Shown here in pieces: positions 55,511 to 64,000 of a DNA stretch of 64,000 nt. Under the pieces are notes generated by a model. That model saw only the letters and a program-made list of their open reading frames with translations, searched no databases and was not told the origin of the DNA. Source of the stretch: Corythucha ciliata. Lineage: Eukaryota; Arthropoda; Insecta; Hemiptera; Tingidae. The DNA is taken from assembly GCA_038030265.1 (NCBI GenBank), contig CM075940.1, positions 13,268,001 to 13,332,000 of the forward strand, in the 5' to 3' direction. Within the stretch, counting starts at the first letter, position 1. Each line of letters begins with the position of its first letter. Position numbers and translations under genes: made by a program.

Positions 55511-57760
55511 GAAAGTTTGAGTGGGAATCTCCCCACCGCTCGCAAGTCAATTAAGTAAGCCCATTCATCGGTCGAGTTTGTTTTAGAAAAGATAGTACAA
55601 CAGACGGGGGTTGGGTGGAGGTAGTTTTTCGCCAGGGGCATTCTTTCCGCGCGGGGACAGAACCTATTTGTCGGCGCACCCATTTGTCGGGTTCCCGTTT
55701 GTACCTATAGGAAAATGGATTCATTAAGGTTCATCAACGTCAAATGAAAGTAGATAGGTTTTTTTGTTTGAAAAATATTTTTATCGAAGAAAAAAACAAT
55801 TTTAAAAAAGACTAAGTACTATTGCAATTGGGCCTATACACATTATTGCAGTTTCCGTGTCTTATATACTTATTTTTCAAAATAATTAAAATTGAACAAA
55901 TCATTAAAAAAATACCAATCATTATATATTAGGTTGCGATTTTTTTCTTTTTGTGACATTCTTTTAGCCTTGAGGCCATTTGTCGTTTCTTGCTTAGCTC
56001 ACATTCAGAATGGATGTATCTCATCCGTATAATAACCCTTAATTTTGAAAATCGTTTAACTACTTATTCGTACGGCACATCTTTTAAAACTTAAAATAAA
56101 AAGAGTCATCGTCATCAGCTTGTTGAATCACACTGGCGTTGACATTAACCAGACCTGGATTTTTGCCAAGCCAAATCGTCCTGAGCCAGAAAAAGGGCAC
56201 TCAGCGGAGAGAAGATGGTCGTAAAGACCTCCCTTCGCCCTGATTTGACTAAAAAGGCTTTCCTATGAGTTTTGGTTTACTTGGCTATTAGAAATAAAAT
56301 CGACACCATCGTTCTTTGAAGATTCGAAGAGTATTTTCACTCCTCTAAATGCCATCAAAATCTATTTTTGAAAAGTAAGAAGAAAGTCGTTCCCACGACA
56401 CCTCATGCCTTCATACGCGCATTTGGTCTTTAATGAAGAATCCGAGAGGACTTTCGAAATGGCACTGTCCGATGCACCACACGAACATTCATAATGTACT
56501 AAACTGATGAAATTTGCTGTATCCGAAGCAACTTTCTGATCGATTGGAAGGTATCGAAGGAGGGCGGTTTCCACAGTGCGTGACATTAACTGGGCTGCTA
56601 AGAAGACACTCTGTCGTTGCGATTTATCAAAACTCTTTCTTACCAGTTGCAAAGGAGTGGTTACACTTGAGTGGAAAATTATATTTTTTCATTAAAAAAA
56701 CTACCAAGAACTGAAAGAATAAAAATATGGAACATTTTAACATCACAAGTCATATCATTTTAGGGCTTCTGATATCATATACTCCATTCAATTTTTTTTC
56801 TCGCTTTTAATCCCCCCAAAAAGTTGCAGTAAATAACTAAAACCTAAGAGATTCCTCAGGGAATTTGATGTTGAATACGTAAAATATTTTGGATGGAATG
56901 TCAAAACATCGACGAATGTTACTTATACATATCATCAAAGTAAATATGAATCTCTTTTACTTCGCCTCTGCCCCCCCCCCCACCATGACAAAATACATGA
57001 ACGGTTAACTTTTTTTTCGACGAAGATGATCTTCGAATCCTCTTGGTAGGTTACTGCCTTGAACAGAGCCGATTCCTGTGAACTGTGAATCTTTAATTGT
57101 GAACGTGACGACGCTGTATAGTCTTTAGCTCCTTTATTCCTTGCGAGCCGCGTTGGCACTGGATTTTTCGTCTGGATAAATGTACGTTACCTATACGTCA
57201 GTTAAAAATAATCTGTTCATCGGGGGAAAAAACAACCCACGGAAAAAAATAAAAATACCCAAAGATATGTACCGGTGTATTTTCTCGCATTTGAATATTC
57301 TACGACATTTATAATTTAGCATCTTCATGTGCTATGTCCAGAATAGTTTTTGAATGTATTCAGAATTGATGAGAAGGACTGGTCGGTAGGCAAAGTACGA
57401 ATATATCGTTTTTCTCGGTCGTTTTGTTCACGCTTCCAAGCAAAGCGATGTGACCCGTACTTACCACTTGCACCGCCCTGCTTGAACGCGTTGCTCCTGC
57501 CCTCGCCGATAAAATCCATGATGCTTAGGAAGAATGTCATGATGATCAGAAAACAAAAACTCAAATAGTTGAAAGAAGTAATGTTTTCCCAGGTACAACG
57601 GTAAACCTGTTACTAACCGCGCAGAAGAAATGATCTCTAAACGAAACAAAAATCGTAGCAATTCCCATAACGCGCACACGTTGATTTTGAAGTCCTAAAC
57701 TATCCATTTCAAAGACTATTCCGACGAAAAACAAAAAAATAACAGAAATATTTCCTCCCT
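55511..57760. other. Non-coding stretch with one unrecognised frame
   Basis: 55660-55710 holds an inexact repeat acctatttgtcgg/acccatttgtcgg/ttcccgtttgt that may be a transposon end. A 96-codon minus frame (56652-56362: ..LRYLPIDQKVASDTANFISLVHYE..) has no family I can name. A C11 run is at about 56970. The overlapping frames at 57325-57800 look like chance. Confidence 0.35.
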
Positions 57761-57766
57761 TTAAAT

Positions 57767-58241
57767 CTAATAACCCGCTGTACAGTGCATGCCCCAGCAC
57801 GCCCGCGCGTTATTATTATCAATATTAGAATCACGACCTGGAAGGTGGCTCAGGTTGGAGTTGCGGCATTTGTATATGCATTCGCACTTGAAACATTTCG
57901 TTGTGAGCCTTGTTGGCCGTGGTGTTCCCCGGCAAATAGGGCACTCCATAATCCACGTCGTCTGGTCTCGCGTCGCAAATCCGTCTGACGACTTTGCCCT
58001 TTTAGTTGTCTCGTTGTCCCGGCGAGGAGGAGTTGACGTTGGGACTTGCTGGCAAAAATTTTGATCTTTTGTTTACTCCAACGGCGGCGGACATTACACT
58101 CAGTGATAGACAGAAGTTGGTGTCTTGGCGGTCGCCTGGATCCTGTGTGGGAAGATTTTCCGGCGTTGCCTCGTCAAGCGTGCGTAGCAGGGGTCGCAGA
58201 TAGTCGACGTGGATCTGATTGCATTCCAGCCGACCGCTCAT
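57767..58241 (-). pseudogene. Unrecognised protein fragment ending in a Cys-rich finger
   Basis: Minus strand from ATG 58241 (MSGRLECNQIHVDYLRPLLRTLDEATPENLP..) with a frameshift near 58010 into KRAKSSDGFATRDQTTWIMECPICRG..TKCFKCECIYKCRNSNL (57949-57767). The spacing C-x2-C...C-x2-C-x3-C suggests a small zinc-binding tail, as in piggyBac-type C-termini, but the rest matches nothing I know. Roughly 155 residues are readable. Confidence 0.3.
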
Positions 58242-59388
58242 TTTGGTATGTAGTGTACAATATCCACAGCTAATACCTTATGGAAAGGGGATCACTTGGA
58301 TAGAAGGAAAAAGGGACTGTATTTGAGGACTGGCAAATAGGGGCAAACTATTTTAAGAATAAAGAAATGAAATTCTCGATGAGTCGAGGAGTAGAATCCC
58401 AAACTGGGGGATGAAACAACTTAGTTACAGACTGGCAGCAACAATAACCACTCACCTTAATTGGGATTGGCGTCGTACACAGTGGCAAAGGAGTGTGGAA
58501 TTTCGCAATTAACTGGGAATAAAGAAAATACTTCTCGTCCGAACCAAGGGCAAATAACGTACGGACGTAACAACGTAACAAAAATCCCTTTAAAAAAATA
58601 AAACAGGCACATTCACGATGCACGCATCAAGTCACCAGTCGCCCGTATGAGACTTTTCCATCCCCACTCGCGAGGTACTTCGCTTCCTCCCCCCAGTGGT
58701 GAGGGTGTTAGCTGGACCACGCTTTCGAGGCACGAAAAAACGTGTCAGCTCAAAAACTAAGTTCCCCGTCCCAAAGTAAGGGAAAGACAGCCCCGACTCA
58801 CAAGAAGGATAAAGTGGGGGGGGGGGGGCGAGGAGCAAAGGAAGGCAAAAAAACATAAACTCCTGAATGGGGGGAGGGGGAAATTAAAGTTTTCCACAAG
58901 GATACGATCAAAAACTGATAGATCTAAAGTAAAGAATGAAATAAAATATGATTAAAAATGATAATAAGAAAAATACATGATCGATTTTAAACATGTAGTG
59001 CTCTCAACGGCCGAGTTGGTCCAATTTATCGATCAGCTTGATCCCTTGTCCAAAACGTCAATAGGCTTGTTTATGGTTGTGGGTTGATCCATACTGGGGA
59101 AAAAATAAACTTAATTAGGTAAGAAACCGTGGGGTGTAATTATTGACGCACAGAGCCGGGGAGGGTCCTCCGGGATGGACGGGGTACACTCCTCGGGACC
59201 CTAGGCGTTCCGACCCCCCTTTCCAGCCAGAAGTCAAGTCCGGGCTCTCGCCGACCCGTCTGGTGGAACGTGCGAAAGTTCCACCGGGGTCGAGGTCTCA
59301 AATTATACGTATTTATGTGTTCATAAGTCACGCTTTATGAACTCTCGTGTGACATCCAACTTCACACTAAATGAATTAAAGGCGAGCT
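58242..59388. other. Non-coding; GC-rich island with hairpin at 59150-59290
   Basis: A G10 run is near 58818. From 59150 the sequence becomes GC-rich with a perfect 8-base hairpin GGTGGAAC-gtgcgaaa-GTTCCACC (about 59260-59283) and ggaggaccc/tcctcggga-like inverted strings. Possibly part of an LTR or structured RNA of an element. No coding call. Confidence 0.35.
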
Positions 59389-60573
59389 TAATTAAGCCAC
59401 AAAGTGTTTAGAGGAGGGAGTTTTCCTGTCGGTTCTGAAGGTTGGTAAAATCACTCCAGTCTTGAAGAATGAGGGAAGTAACAAGGACCTCAATAATTGG
59501 CGACCGGTGACAATATGTTCGGTGTTCTCAAACGTCCTAGAAAGAGTAGTGTGTAACCAGCTAATTGAATACTTGGAAACAAATAATCCATTGGCGAAAG
59601 AACAATATGGGTGTAGAAGGAGAAAGAATACTGCAATGACCATTATGAGTTTGTCCTTGATTCGTTAGAGGAATTGTCTGTGCCGATGGCGACCTTTTGT
59701 GATCTAAAATTACTGCGAAAAATTGAAAGATACTGCATCAAAGGTACAGAGCTCGCGTTTTTCGAATCTTTTCTAGGTGGTCGATATCAGTTTACGTCGT
59801 TTGACGGGAAGTTTTCTGCAAAATTGCCTGTAAAGTTTGGCGTTCCGCAGGGCTCAGAACTTGGACCGATGTTATTCATCATTTTCATTAATGACTTGCC
59901 GCTTGAGGTAACGACGCCTATGGCGTTATTTGCGGATGACACAACTATTTGCCATAAAGGATTTAGTATTGACAGAGTGCTGGAGGCAGCAGCTCAAAAT
60001 TTACAGTCAGTTAAAAAATGTTTCGCTGATAATTAATTTTATCTGAATGAGTCAAAGACAAATTCACTTGTTTTTTGGTTTGGGAGATCAATGGAATATC
60101 GGGAATCTGTTGAGTTTCTTGGGTTATGGATAGATACTAAGCTATCAAGGAGAACTCACGTTGAAAGTATTGCAAAAAGGCTAAATAAGGTACTATTTTT
60201 ACTTCGGAAACTTGAATCGATAGTGACGGATAGCGTTCTCCTAATAGTGTATCGTGGTCTGTTTGCGTCTCTGATAAAGTATTGCATACTGGTATGGGGG
60301 AATGCAGCTGGAACTAAGGAGATTTTGTTGTTGCAAAAGAAAGCCCTCCGAATTATATGCGATGTTTCACCACTACCTCACTGTAAACCCCTATTCATTA
60401 AAAAGAAAATGTTAACTGTCTATGCCCTGCATATTTTTGGAGCCCTGGTTCATGCACATTCAGAATTGATTAACGTAAAGGATATCAGAACATCAGAATA
60501 TAATTTGAGGAACAAAAATGATATTGTCATTCCTAGTCAGGGGTCCCTTTTGGGGGTGATGCTTTTGGAATAA
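59389..60573 (+). pseudogene. LINE reverse transcriptase relic (CR1/L2-like), + strand
   Basis: Three + frames in order: 59389-59668 with GKITPVLKNEGSNKDLNNWRPVTICSVFSNVLERVV and EQYGCRRRKNTAM; 59674-60036 with the RT core KFGVPQGSELGPMLFIIFINDLP and MALFADDTTICH (catalytic motif; motif A lost in a deletion near 59690); and 60091-60573 with VEFLGLWIDTKL, LIKYCILVWGNAAGTKEILLLQKKALRIIC, and CKPLFIKKKMLTVYALHIFG. The C-terminal pattern resembles ORF2 at 39.5 kb but at low identity. The endonuclease and 3' tail are missing. It is one of only three + strand elements. Confidence 0.8.
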
Positions 60574-61994
60574 CAGTTGGACGAAAGTAGTTACAGATTT
60601 CCTCGATTTTCTTTTGAGGAAAAATAAAGAAGGGGCTAATCGGCTCCTCGTGGCGTCTTTCTTCGGGAGCGTCGTCGAGGCGGGTGAGCGAGTATTGTTA
60701 TTAGTAGCCTTTAGGCTATGCTTAGATAAGCCAATTTTGTCTATTGGTATTAAGGGCATTAAATAAAATCAGTCTTACTTGTGCTCTCGTACTAAACCCG
60801 TGCTTTATTTTATCATTGATCCCGAAACTTAACTTTCACGCTGATGACTCTTAATAGTGAAATTCCCCAGCGAGTTAGATCGGCGGTTTTTTCTCTCTTC
60901 CTCTTCACCTTTCACGGCCTTCGTCATGATTCAATAAATTAAAAAATTTATAAAATAAGAAATAAAATAAAAAATAAGAAACTATCGCCGCTAATTTTAA
61001 ATAGTGTACCATAACGGTCACACTTTGCAAAGCAATAATGAAGGAAAATAGGCAAGGCACCTTTTAATGCAAGTTTGTTTTTTATTGTTTAATTCTTCTA
61101 GTTAAAGCTTTGAGAGTTAATGGAAAAAAATAATGAAATAATTAGTCATAAAACAAGGGCGAAAAGGTTGTTGCAATAAGAATGGGGCGGTTGTTGGATA
61201 GTTTGAATGAGAAACGCCCCCCCCCCCTGAACTATGTACCTTAACTCTGTCTTATTCGTATAATAAAGAGTGTGTTGGTAGGTCTTTTAAATCACATTAA
61301 AAATATAATTATGTACTCAGCAAACATGGTTACAACATAGTATCCTTCATTTCTAGGGAAAGCTCATTTGCGAGCAACATTATATTAAAGACTAGTTGAC
61401 AAAATCACATATTAGTCCAGTCAAATTAGAAGTTCACCTCAGAAAAAATGTTTAGAATATTTTGACTTACTATTTCTCAATAATAAGTCTTTGTAATCGT
61501 ATCGCAAAAATTTTTTTTGACCCTCAAAATTTGTAGTTTTACGTTTCAAAGTGCGTAGAATCCAAATCTGAAATAATAAAAAAAATGTCCGTCCGCCGTC
61601 CAGACCATATCTTGCCCTAGGATTGCTCGAAAAAAACTCGTTCTTTCGCACATAGACTCCATTTGGGGTCTAGTTGGTCCTAACATCTGATCAGTTTGAT
61701 CAAATAACTCCCTAGGGTTTTATGGGCCAAAAGCGGGTCCAAAATCGGGATTTTCAAAGGATTTGGGATCATAGGGGTGTGGGGTGTCGATTTTCATGTA
61801 ATTTCAAGCCGGATTTGACTACATCCATGAATAATAAACCCATAAACAGTCGAAATAATAAGGCATTGTTCGATAATTCGCAGCGTTTTTATTTTGTCAT
61901 CAAGTATTTTGTCAAGGAAGTGTTCGAGAAAAATAGCGTAGCCCTAAAATAGCGATTGTTTGGATCTTTTTCCAGTTTCCTCTACATATCATTT
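60574..61994. other. Non-coding stretch
   Basis: Contains AATAAA strings at about 60764 and a C10 run near 61220. No element ends or genes recognised. Confidence 0.35.
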
Positions 61995-62018
61995 GTGGCG
62001 TCACAATTTTAATTTTTT
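61995..62018. repeat. 24-bp inverted repeat, left copy (perfect match to 63861-63885)
   Basis: GTGGCGTCACAATTTTAATTTTTT here is repeated exactly in inverse orientation at 63862-63885, so the pair brackets the ORF at 62063-63722. The left copy runs into T16 (62013-62028). Confidence 0.7.
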
Positions 62019-62028
62019 TTTTTTTTTT
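62013..62028 (-). other. A16 tract (minus strand) 35 bases after the ORF stop
   Basis: On the minus strand the TAA at 62065-62063 is followed by 34 bases and then 16 A's. This could be a retroposed poly(A) tail, or simply the T run of the inverted repeat it overlaps. Confidence 0.4.
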
Positions 62029-62062
62029 AATTTGTAGTCAAATTGACTTGCAGATGCCTGAC

Positions 62063-63722
62063 TTATTGTTGTACAGCTAGTTGGGGTCCCAAGTTTGGAA
62101 TGGCAGTTTGGAGTCTGTCCTTTAGTTGTGTCAACCGGGCCTGAATAGCCTCACGATGTTCCGTTAGTCCCAAAATCTGCAGAACACGTTCGTCGAGGGC
62201 TGAACCAGCTACCTTGTGCGGTAGTAATGTCGGTAACAAAGGATAGTTGGCTGCAAGCTTGGTCCTTGCATTTCGCATGGAGGTTCGTTTTTGAATAGAA
62301 ATCGCCAATCGCCAAACTGGCAGTCGTAGCAAACCTCGCTGCTGCAGTGATTCGCCCCGGGTCTGAGAAGATGCAGTACTGCCAGAAGTCTTTTCGGGGT
62401 ATTTCCCCCGGTATAGCAATCCTTTGGATGGCTGTCACAATCTCTTGAGCGGATGATGTCCTGGATAAACCTCCTTGAATACCCCATTGTGTGTAAAGGT
62501 TTTGGATGATTGTAATCTAAAAGATTCTTGTGAATGGGTCAAGAGCTTCTGTCGAGCTTGACAGTACGTGGTATAACTTTCATTATCAAAATAATACAAG
62601 TGACCCTAGGTTGAATTGTTGTTCGAGAACTCCTCTTCTATGGTGCGATATGCCAGCATCCCCAGCATAGTCGTCATGCCGCGGTAATGTTCTATAAATG
62701 ATGGAAATAGTCGAAAATTTGGAATTACCGGTGAGTAGAGAAGAGTTGCTACGTATCGTCTGTAAAAACCTGAGGACCGAAGTGCGTTTTGCATTCTTGT
62801 CACCATGTCTTTAATTTGCTGGGAGCGACAGTCGAACAATGGGAGCTCCGAGATTTGCCAATATCGAGTTGAGTCGTGTCGTTTTCCACGTCTCCGGGTC
62901 TGTCAACATCTTATTCACCGTTAGTAACAGTAAGTGGCCTAATGCAAGGCACGTCGATGTTTGAAGGACTTTTTCCATAGGTAGTGGGAGGAATATATAG
63001 ACGTGAATGGATTGTTCTTCTGGGTAGATGTTAAAATACGTTGAAGAATATCTCATACAGTTGACGAGCCTCTGCAATTGGCTCCAGGCAACTGATAGCC
63101 TGCATTAGGAGATCGGCTTGTTCAACTATGGAAATGTTGCCAAGGTTGTCCACACGCATACTGAGTATCTTGTAGGTAGCAAGAGTGTTAATATCTCGCA
63201 TGAGTCTGATTGTCCCCGCATCATCGACGAAACCTCGGTGATATGATAAGTTATAAGTGACGTTTGATAACGGTTGTTGGCGGGTTTGATATCCATTTGG
63301 GTCCGTTAGGGCAAAAGGGAGGTTGCATGCGAGATTGTCAGTTGTAATGAGGAAGAAAATGATTTGTTCTGATCTCCATTGAAATGCTGGCCAGTAGATT
63401 CTGGTACGAATTGTCTCATCTCCAAAAATGTTTTCTGGAAGGATTGTTGACTTTATCTCCGCGCTGACCCGGGTGAAAGATGGTGAAGATATATTTGTTA
63501 ATAGGATGGGATAGGCGCCGGGCGTTCCAAATATTGCTTTTCCGAGTTGGGGCGGAGTAAATCCGTTGCGAGGTTGGTGAAGGCATTTTCAGGGTTGGTG
63601 GGGACGAGCTGCTCGGCTGGAATTATATAGTTGTGAAAAGAAGCGGGATTTGCTTCATCGAAAGTTACTGAACGGGGAAATGAGAAGACACCTGTTCTTA
63701 TACTCGCTGGTACAGACATTTG
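62063..63722 (-). pseudogene. Broken ~550-codon ORF behind an LTR primer site; family unknown
   Basis: The first ATG (63722-63720) lies 15 bases after the primer-binding site. Coherent protein-like sequence runs to TAA 62063-62065 but switches frame several times: first segment to about 63560 (SVPASIRTGVFSFPRSVTFD), a second from about 63560 to 63057 (GTPGAYPILLTN, YWPAFQWRSEQIIFFLITTD), a third 63040-62811 (YFNIYPEEQSIHVYIFLPLP), a fourth 62839-62606 (MVTRMQNALRSSGFYRRYVA), and a fifth 62440-62063 (PGEIPRKDFWQYCIF; QILGLTEHREAIQARL). No intron-like gaps. By position it is the gag/first ORF of an LTR element, yet I see no zinc knuckle, protease or RT. A capsid-like protein captured from a virus is an alternative, which is inference only. 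Confidence 0.5.
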
Positions 63723-63736
63723 TTCTTCAATTGGTG

Positions 63737-63751
63737 ACGTCGGGGTCACCA
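63737..63751 (-). promoter_or_regulatory. Primer-binding site complementary to tRNA-Trp
   Basis: On the minus strand TGGTGACCCCGACGT directly follows the LTR end (..CGATAAT). It pairs with the 3' end of insect tRNA-Trp (..ACGTCGGGGTCA plus CCA) as I remember it. 15 exact matches. Confidence 0.7.
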
Positions 63752-64000
63752 ATTATCGAGTAATGACTAAACGTTTTAAAGAATATTTATGTAACTCGAT
63801 TTATTAGAAAGTCTAGAACTGAAAGAACAGATTTTTTTGCTTTCACGCGGCAGGGGTAATAAAAAATTAAAATTGTGACGCCACGCATTAAAACGAGCGG
63901 GGGCACCAAGAAAACGCATGCTCACACTCTCATTTAGGAAGAATATAACTTGTTATTGATAGTCGATCTTCTTTGTCATCTACTTCTACTTACACATTTC
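63752..64000 (-). mobile_element. Partial 5' LTR of an LTR retrotransposon
   Basis: On the minus strand the sequence up to the primer site has an AATAAA (63805-63800) about 50 bases before its end and terminates ..AAT just before TGG. This is the layout of R/U5 in Ty3/Gypsy-like LTRs. The LTR's 5' end and any 3' LTR are not in this window; the 24-base copy at 61995 is inverted, so it is not the 3' LTR. Confidence 0.55.

Noticed and set aside
57325..57800. Overlapping hydrophobic open frames on both strands (possible membrane protein)
   Set aside because: Frames shadow each other, hydrophobicity follows AT-rich composition, and no family motif or splice structure is visible.
37650..61220. Jockey endonuclease (36.6-37.3 kb) and Jockey RT (37.7-38.5 kb) as one element
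   Set aside because: On the minus strand the endonuclease lies 3' of the RT's poly(A) tail, the wrong order for one copy.
61995..63885. 24-bp inverted repeat as the ends of a DNA transposon
   Set aside because: The right copy is inside what looks like LTR sequence and no transposase is present; kept only as a repeat pair.
1..64000. tRNA, rRNA, bacterial operon or symbiont DNA
   Set aside because: No tRNA-like box pairs or rRNA sequence were noticed, and introns, LINEs and low coding density indicate animal nuclear DNA.

Overview
The window is animal nuclear DNA, AT-rich and most likely from an arthropod. The evidence is a conserved metazoan membrane-protein terminus at the left edge, short spliceosomal introns (one of 67 bp can be read exactly), and an arthropod-style mix of mobile elements. 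I cannot name the species. Only one host gene is visible: the last codons of a GPI-anchor ethanolamine-phosphate transferase (PIG-O type) on the + strand at 1-185. Almost everything recognisable after it is transposon sequence, mostly broken and repeatedly nested.

Layout. 1-6 kb: end of the host gene, then non-coding sequence with degenerate tandem repeats and hAT-like ends. 6-13.5 kb: a Sola-like DNA transposon with an 18-bp terminal inverted repeat; a Ginger/KRBA2-type integrase transposon has inserted into its coding sequence at 8003-10521. 13.8-17.6 kb: foldback elements, a hAT relic and a second Sola-like relic. 17.6-24.4 kb: non-autonomous elements, poly(A)/poly(T) tracts and one small transposase-like fragment. 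24.6-32.8 kb: a CMC (Tnp2-like) transposon on the + strand, interrupted by a nearly complete piggyBac and by an internally deleted Jockey LINE. 33.3-39.3 kb: a second piggyBac, a DUF659-type hAT, a Jockey endonuclease fragment and a Gypsy/Jockey chimeric reading frame. 39.4-43.3 kb: an almost intact LINE with a PHD-finger ORF1. 44-48.6 kb: a third piggyBac, a ~60-bp minisatellite, two Harbinger-type MITEs and an IS630/Tc1-like relic. 49.7-55.5 kb: a BED-finger hAT and an I-group LINE with RNase H. 57.7-60.6 kb: a Cys-rich fragment and a LINE relic. 62-64 kb: an LTR-element 5' end (LTR, tRNA-Trp primer site) followed by a broken ORF of about 550 codons that I do not recognise.

The genes do not form pathways; each element's ORFs served its own movement. 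Two points stand out at the scale of the locus. First, 17 of about 20 orientable elements have their coding strand on minus, opposite to the host gene, which is the arrangement expected of a one-strand piRNA cluster. Second, nesting gives a relative order of insertions: Ginger after the Sola-like element, piggyBac and Jockey after CMC, and Jockey joined into Gypsy.

All calls come from reading the sequence by eye. Element boundaries are approximate unless an inverted repeat or target duplication is cited. Several frameshifts lie next to long homopolymers and could be assembly errors.
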